64,000 nt of DNA from CAZPXZ01 sp965219495 (lineage in GTDB: Bacteria > Pseudomonadota > Alphaproteobacteria > Rhodobacterales > CAZPXZ01), in assembly GCA_965219495.1 (NCBI GenBank), contig OZ244777.1:248001-312000 (forward strand). Reading direction: 5' to 3'. The notes under the pieces are model-generated. The model saw only the letters and a list, made by a program, of their open reading frames with translations, was not told the origin of the DNA and made no database searches. Shown piece after piece: positions 9,122-18,687 of this stretch (position 1 is its first letter; every line of letters starts with the position of its first letter). A program made the translations under genes and the position numbers.

Positions 9122-11806
9122 CTATTGGTCCGTGCCGTTGTCACCGTTTTCGCCGACGTCTGCAATACGTGCGACCGAAACCACTCTTTCTTCCGCCTCG
9201 GTTCGCAGGAGCCACACGCCCCCTGCGGTTCGGCTGCGGAGCGAAATGCCGTCGACGGGGCAGCGTATAGCCTGTCCCGAATCCGTAACCAGCATCAATT
9301 CGTCTGCCTCATCCACCGGAAACGCTGCGACGACGGTCCGAAACGAATCCCCGCCCGGTTCCATGCCCAGCGCCATCGAACGAACACCTCTGCCGCCGCG
9401 GTGCATGGGACGGAACTCGTAGCTTGAGACGCGCTTTCCCGAGCCCGCGGAGTCTACGAAGAGTATCGTGCGCTCGTGTTCCGCCAGTCTCTGGAGTTCC
9501 GAGGTGGAACCCCCTTCCGCGGCGCGGCGTTCCGTCAAATAGGCTCTAGCCTCCGAAATTGTGCATTCTGAGCGAGGCAGCACCGCCATAGACACGACTT
9601 CGTCTCCTTCTTCGAGCCGCATTCCGCGAACGCCCATCGAGTTGCGGCTGGCGAACACCCGCAACTCGGACACGGGAAACCGGACCGACTTGCCTTGGCG
9701 GCTGGTCAGCAACAGGTCGTTGTCCAGCTCGCAGATTTTCGCGTCCACGAGACGAATTCCCTCTTCGACCCGCATTGCGATCTTCCCGTTCGCCCTCACG
9801 TTTGTGAAGTCGGAGAGTTCATTGCGTCGAACACGACCGGACGTAGTTACGAATACGATCTGGACGCTGTCCCACCGTTCTTCGGGAAAGGTGACCGGTA
9901 TCATCGTGCTGATGGACACGCCGGATTCGATGGGGAGAAGGTTAATAACCGCCTTGCCTCGTCCGGTGCGCTGCCCGAGTGGAAAACGCCAGACTTTGAG
10001 CTTGTAGACCCGGCCATCGGTGGCGAATACCAGAACCGGCGTATGGGTGTCGGCAGCGAAGTGGCTGGCGACGAAATCTTCTTCCTTGGTCGACATTCCG
10101 GCGAGCCCCTTGCCACCGCGGCGTTGCGCCCGAAAGTCCTCGACCGGCGTGCGCTTGACGTACCCGGCATGGGTAACCGTCACGACCATTTCCTCTTGTT
10201 CGATCAAGGCTTCGTCTTCCACTTCTCCCTCAAGGTCCAGGATTTCGGTGCGGCGCGGCGTCGCGTGGTCTTCGCGGACTTGCCGAAGTTCATTTGCCAC
10301 GATTTCCAGCATGAGTTCGCGAGAGGCCAAGATCCGCAGATATTCGGAGATTTTCGAACCCAATTCCTTCAGTTCGCCGGTAATTTCCTCCCTGCCAAGT
10401 CCCGTTAATCGGTTCAGCCGAAGTTCCAGAACCGCTCGAACTTGAGATTCAGAGAGTTGGATCACGTCGCCGACGGAAACGATTCGTTGCTCTGGATCGT
10501 CAATCAACTTCAGATAGGACTCGATCCGGTGTGCTTCCCATTCGCGGGAACGCAGCGCGTTTCGCGCCGCTTCCGAATCGGGTGCGTTCCGAATGATGCC
10601 CACCACTTCGTCGATATTCTCCACCGCAACCGCCAATCCGCACAAGATATGAGCCCGGTTGCGAGCCTTCGCGAGTTCGTGCGAAGTTCGCCGGTTTACG
10701 ACTTCCTCGCGAAACGCCAGGAATTCCGAAAAGTACGTCTTGAGATTGAATCGCTCCGGTCTCCGCCCGATCAGCGCAATTAAATTCGCTCCAAAGCTGG
10801 TTTGCAGTCGAGTGTGACGGTGCAGCTGGTTGCGCACGACTACGGGCGTGGCGTCACGCTTCAGATCGATTGCAATCCGCACGCCATGGCGATCCGACTC
10901 GTCCCGGACTTCTGAAATGCCTTCGATCTGTTTGTCGCGGGCAAGCCGCGCAATCTCCTCTACAAGATTGGCTTTGTTCACCTGGAAAGGAACTTCTTCG
11001 ACGATGATGGCGGCCCGTCCGCCTTGCAACTCCTCGATCCGGGTCGTGGCCCGAATGGGTACGGATCCTTGTCCAAGATGGTACATCGAACGAATGCCGG
11101 ACCGTCCAACAATTTGTCCGCCAGTCGGAAAGTCGGGGCCGGGAATGTACTCCATCAGGCCGTCGATCCCGATGCCTGGATTCTCGATCACGGCCAGTGC
11201 GGCGTCGACAATTTCCCCGAGATTATGCGGAGGAATACGGGTGGCCATGCCCACCGCAATTCCCTCGGCGCCGTTGACCAGAAGATTTGGGATTCTCGCC
11301 GGGAGGACGATGGGCTCTTCGTCCTGGCTATCATAATTCGGACGGAAATCGACGGTTTCCAAATCAATGTCCGCGAGCATTGCCGAGGCTGCGCGAGCCA
11401 TGCGTATTTCGGTATACCGCATCGCAGCCGGAGCATCGCCATCCAGGGAGCCGAAATTGCCCTGGCCATCGAGCAGGGGCAGGCGCATCGAAAATGCCTG
11501 CGCCATGCGGACGAGCGCATCGTAGACGGCTGCGTCTCCATGCGGGTGGTAGCGTCCGATTACGTCGCCCACGATTCGCGCGGACTTGCGATACGGCCGG
11601 TTCCAGAGGTAGCCTCCCTCCTGCATCGCAAACAGGATTCGACGATGGACGGGTTTCAGACCGTCGCGCAGATCCGGGATTGCGCGGCTGACGATTACGC
11701 TCATTGCGTAATCGAGATAGCTTCGGCGCATTTCGGTCGCGATGGAAACCGAGGGTTGCGGCGGCGCGTGGCCGTCACGCGTACTGGCTTCTAAGACGTC
11801 GGACAC
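9122..11806 (-). CDS. gyrA: DNA gyrase subunit A
   Basis: Breakage-reunion subunit of the type IIA topoisomerase that introduces negative supercoils. It is 894 residues from a GTG start at 11806. The active-site tyrosine is Tyr131 in AAMRYTE. The quinolone-resistance region reads RYHPHGDAAVYDALVRMAQ: the residue equivalent to E. coli Ser83 is alanine (residue 92), and the Asp87 equivalent is Asp96. Ala83 is common in wild-type alphaproteobacteria. Six C-terminal beta-pinwheel repeats are implied by the length and by the RRGGKGLAGM box, a GyrA-box variant separating it from ParC. A 163-base gap separates it from ppiD downstream. Confidence 0.97.
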   Translation of the reverse strand: MSDVLEASTRDGHAPPQPSVSIATEMRRSYLDYAMSVIVSRAIPDLRDGLKPVHRRILFAMQEGGYLWNRPYRKSARIVGDVIGRYHPHGDAAVYDALVRMAQAFSMRLPLLDGQGNFGSLDGDAPAAMRYTEIRMARAASAMLADIDLETVDFRPNYDSQDEEPIVLPARIPNLLVNGAEGIAVGMATRIPPHNLGEIVDAALAVIENPGIGIDGLMEYIPGPDFPTGGQIVGRSGIRSMYHLGQGSVPIRATTRIEELQGGRAAIIVEEVPFQVNKANLVEEIARLARDKQIEGISEVRDESDRHGVRIAIDLKRDATPVVVRNQLHRHTRLQTSFGANLIALIGRRPERFNLKTYFSEFLAFREEVVNRRTSHELAKARNRAHILCGLAVAVENIDEVVGIIRNAPDSEAARNALRSREWEAHRIESYLKLIDDPEQRIVSVGDVIQLSESQVRAVLELRLNRLTGLGREEITGELKELGSKISEYLRILASRELMLEIVANELRQVREDHATPRRTEILDLEGEVEDEALIEQEEMVVTVTHAGYVKRTPVEDFRAQRRGGKGLAGMSTKEEDFVASHFAADTHTPVLVFATDGRVYKLKVWRFPLGQRTGRGKAVINLLPIESGVSISTMIPVTFPEERWDSVQIVFVTTSGRVRRNELSDFTNVRANGKIAMRVEEGIRLVDAKICELDNDLLLTSRQGKSVRFPVSELRVFASRNSMGVRGMRLEEGDEVVSMAVLPRSECTISEARAYLTERRAAEGGSTSELQRLAEHERTILFVDSAGSGKRVSSYEFRPMHRGGRGVRSMALGMEPGGDSFRTVVAAFPVDEADELMLVTDSGQAIRCPVDGISLRSRTAGGVWLLRTEAEERVVSVARIADVGENGDNGTDQ

Positions 11807-12430
11807 TGCTCAATTCCGAAGAAGGAGATCTACGCCTCGGCGCGATCATGCGTTAACTGACAATAGCCCATCACCGCCCCCCAGAGCAAGGCGCGCGGAA
11901 CGAATTGCAGTCCCCAAATCCGCGCCGGACGTACGCGGCAAACCCGGCAGATTCCGAGAGATTCCCAACCCCTCCGATCAAGCCGCGAAAACGTAAAGGC
12001 CGGCCACTTCAGAACTTCGGCCCTATTCGGAATCGGTCCAGGAATTGCGTGAAAGGCAGAGATCCGGACCGGCGGGTCCAGCCGGAATACCGAACTGGGC
12101 GAATCCCACCGGCAGAATTGCGGAGCGCGACCGCGCGAATTCGGCGCTCGGCTATCTGGCCCGACATAGCCCGGGCTTGGTGTGGAAGGGAGTTGCTTCG
12201 GCGCTTGGCCCCGGAACGGCATGCTTGCAATCCTTCCACCGGCCTTGGATATCCGCATCTATGAAGGTTGCAGAGAAGCCTCAGGCTGCCGAAGGCGCAT
12301 TTGACGAAAGGCTGCGGACAAGACATCATGATCCCGTCCGATTGATTCCGATTTTGCCGCTATTTCCGGCTAAGCCTTTTGCGCGCAAGGAATCAGCCCG
12401 CGTTTCACTCAATACCACTTTCGGATCGGA
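11807..12430. other. Intergenic region between divergent gyrA and ligA
   Basis: About 620 bases between two divergent housekeeping genes. The open frames present do not resemble any family I know and their codon use looks random. No tRNA, no clear rho-independent terminator and no repeat was recognised. It should contain the promoters of gyrA and ligA; no box is good enough to place. A decayed gene is possible. Confidence 0.5.
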
Positions 12431-12436
12431 GTGGGG

Positions 12437-14740
12437 ATGGCCGCACCTTCAATTCAAGAGGATGCGGACCTCACCCGGAATCCGGCAGCGTCGCTGACCG
12501 AGGAAGAGGCAAAACGCGAACTCGCAATGCTGGCCGAGGAAATCGCTCGTCACGATCTCGCCTATCGTGACGCTGCGCCGATCGTAGACGACGCGACCTA
12601 TGACGCTCTCCGGCGGCGAAACGACGAAATCGAAGAGAGATTTCCCGCGTTGGTACGGACGGACTCACCGAGAAAGCGAGTAGGTGCGGCGCCGGCGAGG
12701 GGATTCGAAAAGGTTCGGCATTCGGTTCCGATGCTGTCGCTGCAGAACGCTTTTAGCCGTGAAGATGTGCAGGAGTTCGAGGAGAGAATTCGACGGTTCT
12801 TGAATCTCGACGGAGGGGAAGCCGTAGCGCTTCGCGCGGAGGCCAAGCTCGACGGGATTTCGCTTTCGATCACCTATCGAAACGGCCGTCTCGTCCGCGC
12901 CGCGACTCGTGGAGACGGGGAAGTAGGCGAAAACGTAACCGCGAACGCCCGCAACATTCGGGATATTCCGGGGTCGCTGGCCTCCGGAGGTCCGGAAGTG
13001 CTGGAAATCCGGGGCGAGGTGTTCCTCACGCATGCCGCGCACGCAGAGTTGAACAAGGAAGTCGAAAGGGAAAACGCCGACCGGGCGTTGCGGATCGAGG
13101 TGCGGTTCGCGGACAAGCTGAAGCGTGAGCCCGACAACAAGAAAGAGATCTTGCATCAGAAGGAAGATGCGCTGTCGAAGGAGAGAGAACGGGCGCCGAA
13201 ACGATTCTATGCCAATCCCCGCAATGCTGCCGCAGGCGCGCTGCGCCAGAAGGATCCGGAGATTACTGCAAAGCGTCCGCTCAGGTTCTATGCCCACGGA
13301 TGGGGCGACATCTCGGAAAGTCTCGGAGACACGCAAAGCGGCGTCATGAACCGCATCGAAGCTCTCGGCATTCCCGTGAATCCCTTGACGCGCGCCGTCG
13401 AGGGCTGGGCAGAGGCGGCTGACTATCATGAAGAAATCGAGACAAGTCGTTCCCAAGGGCAATTCGATATCGACGGCGCCGTTTACAAGCTGGAGCGGCT
13501 GGACTGGCAGGAACGGCTTGGTTTCGTCGCACGGGCTCCGCGGTGGGCGATCGCCCACAAATTTTCGGCCGAAGAGGCCAGTACCCGAGTTCGTGCGATC
13601 GAAATCCAGGTCGGGCGCACTGGCGCGCTCACTCCGGTGGCCCGTCTCGACCCGGTTACCGTTGGAGGGGTGGTGGTTTCAAATGCCACGCTGCACAACG
13701 AAGATTTCATTCGCGGCGTGAGCGCGACGGGCAGCAGGATCAGGGAAGGCGAAGACAGCGACATCCGTGTCGGAGACCGGGTCGCGATTCGCCGCGCGGG
13801 TGATGTGATCCCGCAGGTGGTGCGAATTGATCTCGAAGCGCGTCCCGAAGATAGCCGGCCGTTCGAGTTTCCCGTGGTTTGCCCGGTTTGCAGGGCACCC
13901 GCACAACGCGCGGAGGGGGAAGCGGTGCGCCGGTGCACGGCGGCGCTCGGTTGTCCTAGCCAGGCAGTTGAATCCATGAAGCATTTCGTGCGTCGGGATG
14001 CGGTCGACATCGACGGTCTTGGCGCCAAGCAAGTGGAGGAATTCTGGGAATGGAAATGGGTGCGTGAGCCCGCCGACATTTTTCGCCTTGAGGAAAGACA
14101 TGGCGGGAACACGGAAGGGAAATCGGGTACGGCCCCCGAGCGGCTCGAAGACCAGCCGAGGTGGGGTGCCACTTCCGCCCAAAACCTCTTTGCGGCGATC
14201 GACGACCGCAGATCGATTCCGCTCTCCAGGTTCATTCATGCGCTGGGAATTCGACTTGTCGGAGAATCGCTCGCCGGAAAGCTCGCGCGGAATTACGGTG
14301 ATTGGGCAGCGTTCCGGACCGCGATGGAGTCCGCGTCGGACCCCGAACATGCTGCACACGCCCGGCTTGCGGGCATCGATGGAATCGGCGCTGCCGTGGT
14401 GGAATCTCTGGTCGGGTTCTTTTCCGCCGAAGTCAATCGCCGGCAGTTGGATAATTTGATTCCAGAGCAGATTCAGATTCTGCACGCTGACATCACCGGG
14501 AGCGCAACCTCCCGCATTGCGGGGAAGAGAATTGTCTTCACCGGTACGCTGGAAGTGACGACCCGCTCCGAGGCCAAGGCCAGGGCTGAGTCGCTTGGCG
14601 CGCAGGTCGCAGGTTCGGTTTCGGCACATGTCGACATCGTCGTGGCGGGCAAGGGGGCGGGTTCCAAGCTGCGGAAGGCAAAAGAACTGGGAATCGAGGT
14701 CTTGGATGAATCCAGTTGGAACGAATTGAGTGGCCGCTAA
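12437..14740 (+). CDS. ligA: NAD-dependent DNA ligase with an unusual charged insertion
   Basis: Seals nicks in replication and repair using NAD. The ATG at 12437, preceded by GGAGTGGGG, is preferred to the in-frame GTG at 12431. Domains in order: NAD-binding Ia (about 20-75), adenylation domain with active-site lysine in EAKLDG (about residue 137), OB fold, the four-cysteine zinc finger (CPVC...CTAALGC), helix-hairpin-helix region, and a C-terminal BRCT domain starting at AGKRIVFTGTLEVTTRSEA. The oddity is about 48 highly charged residues (nucleotides about 13061-13204) between EVFLTHAAHAELNKE and FYANPRNAAAGALRQ, where relatives have only about 8 residues, bringing the length to 767 instead of about 700. 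Confidence 0.96.
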   Translation: MAAPSIQEDADLTRNPAASLTEEEAKRELAMLAEEIARHDLAYRDAAPIVDDATYDALRRRNDEIEERFPALVRTDSPRKRVGAAPARGFEKVRHSVPMLSLQNAFSREDVQEFEERIRRFLNLDGGEAVALRAEAKLDGISLSITYRNGRLVRAATRGDGEVGENVTANARNIRDIPGSLASGGPEVLEIRGEVFLTHAAHAELNKEVERENADRALRIEVRFADKLKREPDNKKEILHQKEDALSKERERAPKRFYANPRNAAAGALRQKDPEITAKRPLRFYAHGWGDISESLGDTQSGVMNRIEALGIPVNPLTRAVEGWAEAADYHEEIETSRSQGQFDIDGAVYKLERLDWQERLGFVARAPRWAIAHKFSAEEASTRVRAIEIQVGRTGALTPVARLDPVTVGGVVVSNATLHNEDFIRGVSATGSRIREGEDSDIRVGDRVAIRRAGDVIPQVVRIDLEARPEDSRPFEFPVVCPVCRAPAQRAEGEAVRRCTAALGCPSQAVESMKHFVRRDAVDIDGLGAKQVEEFWEWKWVREPADIFRLEERHGGNTEGKSGTAPERLEDQPRWGATSAQNLFAAIDDRRSIPLSRFIHALGIRLVGESLAGKLARNYGDWAAFRTAMESASDPEHAAHARLAGIDGIGAAVVESLVGFFSAEVNRRQLDNLIPEQIQILHADITGSATSRIAGKRIVFTGTLEVTTRSEAKARAESLGAQVAGSVSAHVDIVVAGKGAGSKLRKAKELGIEVLDESSWNELSGR

Positions 14741-14827
14741 TTATCGAGCGGTGGACGCGGTCGGATTCGACTCTGCGAACCGGTCCATATAAGACAACAG
14801 GCACTGACAGGCACTTGGGGTGCGGCA

Positions 14828-15316
14828 ATGATGTCCCCGTCCGGAAAATCCTTTCCAGTTTCCTGGGATCAACTCCATCGCGACGCTAAGGCGCTTGCCT
14901 GGCGGCTTGCGGAAAAAGGGCCGTGGAAGGCAATTGTGGCGGTTACCCGGGGCGGGCTGGTCCCGGCAGCAATCGTATCGCGCGAACTGGAGGTGCGGCT
15001 CATCGATACCATTTGCATATCTTCTTATGACCATCAGGACCACGGCACGGTCGTGGTGCTAAAGGCGGTGAAGGGAGATGGCGAAGGGATGCTAATCGTC
15101 GACGATCTGGTCGATACCGGTGCGACCATGGAAAAAGTGAGGGAAATGGTGCCGAAAGCGCACGTGGCGACAGTCTACGCCAAGCCGGAAGGGCAGCCGC
15201 TGGTGGACACCTACATTACCGAGGTGAGTCAGGATACCTGGATCCACTTTCCCTGGGATACCGAACTCAAATTTGTTGCACCAATCGTCACCGCGGGAGG
15301 CGGAGAAGAGGAGTAG
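14828..15316 (+). CDS. gpt: Xanthine-guanine phosphoribosyltransferase
   Basis: Purine salvage enzyme converting xanthine and guanine to nucleotides with PRPP. The 162-residue product matches the bacterial Gpt family over its whole length: VTRGGLVPAAIVSREL in the N-terminal half, the PRPP-binding MLIVDDLVDTGAT (about residue 90) and the C-terminal WIHFPWDTE typical of Gpt rather than Hpt. It begins 87 bases after ligA on the same strand but no obvious functional link exists. The start could be either of two adjacent ATG codons at 14828. Confidence 0.93.
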   Translation: MMSPSGKSFPVSWDQLHRDAKALAWRLAEKGPWKAIVAVTRGGLVPAAIVSRELEVRLIDTICISSYDHQDHGTVVVLKAVKGDGEGMLIVDDLVDTGATMEKVREMVPKAHVATVYAKPEGQPLVDTYITEVSQDTWIHFPWDTELKFVAPIVTAGGGEEE

Positions 15317-16631
15317 CGAACGAAGCACTCGCCGCTGTCGGGACCGAATGGGATTTCCTGCGGGGACATTCGCTTCCGTGACGGTTCACAGGTCTTGGGG
15401 GCGCTTTGGGCAAGCGGTCGTTGGGCGATGTCCATCTCACAGGATACTGGGGCATTTGATGCCGATTCGCCGCTGTCTGCCCGCGCCGGCCCGCGCTGCA
15501 GACGCTTCTTCCACTCTGCATCGAGCGTGCCATTTCGCCGAACCATAAGGTTCGTGTGTTTGGTGCCTGGGTGGACACTTTCGATTTCGGGAGTGGGATA
15601 TTCGGCCTGCGGGGCTGTTACCGCACCGGTTCACCGCCCTTCGAATCTGCGATGCGGCGAAAGCTTTGTCATTACGCGCATGATTGGAGAGCGCTCGGTG
15701 CGCTCTCTCTGGAGCGAAAGCCAAACGCATCGTCATCCGGGCTTGGCAGTTCAGGAAGTTCTGCGAACGCACCCTGCCAAACCGGACAAGAGTGTTACCA
15801 ATCTTCGGCGAGGGCAAGAGCCCCGCCGCCGGACCGTGGCGTTTGCCGAAGTGAAACTCTCGCCCCGTCGTCGGCTCCCTGCACTTCGACAAGCATTCCG
15901 GCAGGAAACGCCGAAGGAGCGCTATTGTTTGCGGGTCGACGCAGCAAACAAGGGCGAAGGACTGCAAGGGGGCCGGTTTGCCAACCTCTGCTCCAGCAGC
16001 CTGTTCTATGCCAACAACCCTTCCGGCTTCACTCATCCACCTTTGCCCACGTGCCGTTCGACCTCGTGGGCCAGGCCTTGGCCGGCACCTCGCGTGCACG
16101 AGCCAGCATTGTAACCGTCCGGCCGCGCTCGCTGGAGTTCGTCGCTTGGGTCGCGCCCCTCCAGGCGGCAGAGTCGTGCCGCCATGGCGGAAGGATGTCC
16201 GGGCGAGTGCGCCATCGCTTGGCCGGTTTTCGCATCGCCGTATTCCCATTTCACGCTGTCACCCGAAAGCACTCTCCAACAAGAACAGGCCCCAGCAGTG
16301 GCGAATCCTCCGCTACTCCCGCCAACGCGGAGTTGGCCCGGTTCCGAGCCCGGGAATTGAGTAGATCCAATCGCGTAGGAGAACGCGCTTCCAAGACCGG
16401 ATGCTTCCGTCCAACCGCCGGCAAGCCTCGACAATTCTCAAATCGATATCTGAATTCTGGTGCGGGAAGGCGACTCCTCGACGAACCGTGCGCTTGCAAT
16501 TGCCAAAGCCGAGCGGCAAGAAATTGCGTGCTTTGTCGGAACAATTCTTGGTGACAAGTCCAAACTTCATGCAGTTCTCAGCCATCTTTATTGCAGCCCT
16601 GGCTTGCGGAACTGAGGCGTAGGCTAATCGC
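15317..16631. other. Long region without a recognisable gene
   Basis: About 1.3 kb between gpt and proX. Several frames stay open for 200-330 codons on both strands, but their translations are rich in Arg, Ser, Pro and Cys, lack any family signature and overlap one another, which is what non-coding sequence of this base composition gives. I looked for tRNA T-loop boxes, RNase P, SRP and tmRNA signatures and saw none. It may be the remains of one or more deleted genes. Confidence 0.5.
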
Positions 16632-16659
16632 TTGCAAAATGGGACATTTTTGGTATGTT
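16632..16659 (+). promoter_or_regulatory. Candidate sigma-70 promoter of proX
   Basis: TTGCAA at 16632-16637 and TATGTT at 16654-16659 are separated by 16 bases and lie about 30 bases ahead of the proX start, in a locally A+T-rich stretch. A strong ribosome-binding site, AGGAGG, follows just before the ATG at 16691. The match to the consensus is only fair. Confidence 0.35.
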
Positions 16660-16690
16660 GGTATGGTTTTAGAGCACATAGGAGGAAAAC

Positions 16691-17701
16691 ATGCAAAAGC
16701 GATTTGGCCGATTTGCCGGTTTGCTGGTAGGCGCAATCCTGCTCGCATCACCGGTTTCAGCCCAAGACTGTGGGTCCGTCACAATTTCAGAAATGAACTG
16801 GCCATCCGCCGAACTCATGGCGAATGTCGACGCAGTAATTCTTGAAAGCGGCTTTGGTTGCGAGGTTGAGTTGGTTCCGGGTGCGACCATGGTTACGTTC
16901 GCATCCATGAATGAAAAAGGGCAGCCGGATGTTGCCGGGGAGCTCTGGATTAATGCGGTCCGAGAGCCGCTCGGAATCGCAATGGCGGAAGGCCGCCTGC
17001 ATTCCGTGTTGAATGGCCCGATAACGGAGCTTGGCGAAGGGTGGTGGGTTCCGCCGTATACGCTGGAACAAAACCCGGATTTGAAAACCGTCCTGGACGT
17101 TCTCGCGCGTCCTGATTTGTTTCCGCATCCGGAGGATCCGTCCAAAGGGGCTTTCTTCGGATGTCCATCGGGATGGGGATGCCAGCTTACCAACGCCAAT
17201 CTGTTCCGCGCTTTCGACATGGAAGAAAAGGGATGGATACTGGTCGACCCGGGCTCCGCAGCGGGCCTCGACGGAGCAATGGCGAAGGCCGCCGAACGAG
17301 GCGAGAATTGGTTTGGTTACTATTGGTCGCCGACATCGATGATCGGCAAGTACAACATGCAGTTGGTGCCTTTCGGAGTCGAGTTCGCCGGATCTGAAAA
17401 CTGGGATGGGTGCATCGTTAAACCGGAACAGGATTGCGCCGATCCGCAGCCGTCCGCTTGGACACACTCTGAAGTGCATACCGTCATCACGGATGACTTG
17501 ATGCAAAGAGGCGAGGGTATTGTCGGCTACTTCTCGAATCGAATATTTCCCGGACCAATTATGAATGCAATGTTGGTTTACATGGGAGAGGAGCAGGCTA
17601 GTGGGGCCGACGCCGCTGTTGAGTTCTTGGTCAGGCACGAGGATGTCTGGACCGTCTGGGTTTCTCCAGATGTAGCTGAAAAAGTGAAGGCCAACCTATA
17701 A
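16691..17701 (+). CDS. proX: Glycine betaine/quaternary amine ABC transporter, substrate-binding protein
   Basis: Periplasmic binding protein of an OpuAC/ProX-type osmolyte importer. The 336-residue precursor has a signal peptide of about 25 residues ending in SPVSAQD. The mature part contains many tryptophans (for example in MNWPSAE, GWWVPPYT, WFGYYWSP) as expected for the aromatic cage that holds trimethylammonium groups in this family. There are several cysteines (CGS, FGCPSGWGC, CIVKPEQDC) that may form disulphides. It is the first gene of proX-proW-proV, with AGGAGG before the ATG. The exact substrate (glycine betaine, choline, DMSP or similar) cannot be deduced. Confidence 0.88.
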   Translation: MQKRFGRFAGLLVGAILLASPVSAQDCGSVTISEMNWPSAELMANVDAVILESGFGCEVELVPGATMVTFASMNEKGQPDVAGELWINAVREPLGIAMAEGRLHSVLNGPITELGEGWWVPPYTLEQNPDLKTVLDVLARPDLFPHPEDPSKGAFFGCPSGWGCQLTNANLFRAFDMEEKGWILVDPGSAAGLDGAMAKAAERGENWFGYYWSPTSMIGKYNMQLVPFGVEFAGSENWDGCIVKPEQDCADPQPSAWTHSEVHTVITDDLMQRGEGIVGYFSNRIFPGPIMNAMLVYMGEEQASGADAAVEFLVRHEDVWTVWVSPDVAEKVKANL

Positions 17702-17720
17702 GGGCCTTTGCCAACCATTG

Positions 17721-17751
17721 TTGCCTACCGGCCGCGCGCGCCGGTAGGCAA
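17721..17751 (+). terminator. Strong hairpin between proX and proW
   Basis: Perfect 12-base inverted repeat, TTGCCTACCGGC at 17721-17732 and its complement at 17740-17751, around a 7-base loop, followed by ATTTCTTT. It lies in the 95-base gap after proX. Such intra-operon hairpins after a binding-protein gene usually act as partial terminators or protect the upstream mRNA, giving more binding protein than permease. The short T-tract argues for a partial stop. Confidence 0.7.
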
Positions 17752-17796
17752 TTTCTTTCGGCAATGCGCGATCACAACAATTCTTGGTGGTAACTC

Positions 17797-18687
17797 ATGA
17801 GTATCCTTGTCGAATTCCCCACGATGGAACGTCAAGCACTTCGTGACCTAAAGAAAGGTATTGACGGTTCTTTTCGAGAATTCTCACGTGAATACGGAGA
17901 ATTTCTGGAAGATCTTTTCCAACCGCTCCTGATGTTTCTGAAATGGTTTCAGGACCTCTTGGTGGATACGCCTTGGCCCATCATGCTTCTTGTAATTGGC
18001 TCGCTCGCCTGGGTCGGTTCCCGCAACTGGTGGCTTGTCCTTGGTACGCTGGCGTCCTTCATGCTGATTGGATATCTCGGCATGTGGGAGGACGCGATGT
18101 CGACAATGGCGATCGTTTCGGTCGCGACCGCGCTCTGCATCACGGTGGGAATTCCGATCGGTATCCTGATGGCGCGGAACGACCGGGTTCAGTCCGCAAT
18201 CTTGCCAATTCTCGATATCATGCAGACGATCCCGAGTTTCGTCTATCTCATACCTGTGGTCATGCTACTTGGCATCGGAAAAGTGCCTGGCCTGATTGCC
18301 GTATGCATATACGCACTGCCACCGATCGTGCGCTTAACAAATCTCGGCATAAGGCTTGTCGACGAGGAAGTCTTGGAGGCGGCAGACGCTTTCGGATCAA
18401 GCTACCGTGAAAAATTGTTGAATGTCCAGATTCCCCTTGCCCTTCCAAATATTTTCGCGGGGGTCAACCAGACCATCATGATGGCTTTGTCAATGGTCGT
18501 GATTGCCGCCATGATCGGGGTACCTGGTTTGGGCGTTCCAGTATTGCGCGCTGTCAATAACCAATATCTCGCGCTGGGATTGATGAACGGCCTCGCAATT
18601 GTTGCGATCGCGATCATTTTCGATCGCGTTTCACAAAGCTATGGCAGACGGCTGCAAAAGCATCGTGAAGGAAGACATGGAACTTAA
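17797..18687 (+). CDS. proW: Glycine betaine/quaternary amine ABC transporter, permease
   Basis: Inner-membrane permease of the osmolyte importer, 296 residues. After an N-terminal hydrophilic stretch of about 60 residues come several hydrophobic helices (WPIMLLVIGSLAWVG, WWLVLGTLASFMLIG, and four or more after residue 100). The binding-protein-dependent transport signature is visible at EAADAFGSSYREKLLNVQIPLALP, the EAA loop that docks on the ATPase. It follows proX by 95 bases containing a strong hairpin. Its 3' end overlaps proV by 11 bases. Confidence 0.9.
   Translation: MSILVEFPTMERQALRDLKKGIDGSFREFSREYGEFLEDLFQPLLMFLKWFQDLLVDTPWPIMLLVIGSLAWVGSRNWWLVLGTLASFMLIGYLGMWEDAMSTMAIVSVATALCITVGIPIGILMARNDRVQSAILPILDIMQTIPSFVYLIPVVMLLGIGKVPGLIAVCIYALPPIVRLTNLGIRLVDEEVLEAADAFGSSYREKLLNVQIPLALPNIFAGVNQTIMMALSMVVIAAMIGVPGLGVPVLRAVNNQYLALGLMNGLAIVAIAIIFDRVSQSYGRRLQKHREGRHGT

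Noticed and set aside
92..11806. Quinolone-resistance mutation in GyrA (Ala at the Ser83 position)
   Set aside because: Alanine at this position is common in wild-type alphaproteobacteria, so it is lineage background rather than evidence of selection.
15437..16554. Overlapping open frames of 270 and 332 codons on opposite strands between gpt and proX
   Set aside because: Translations are Arg/Ser/Pro-rich without motifs and neither has a ribosome-binding site; typical of random open frames.
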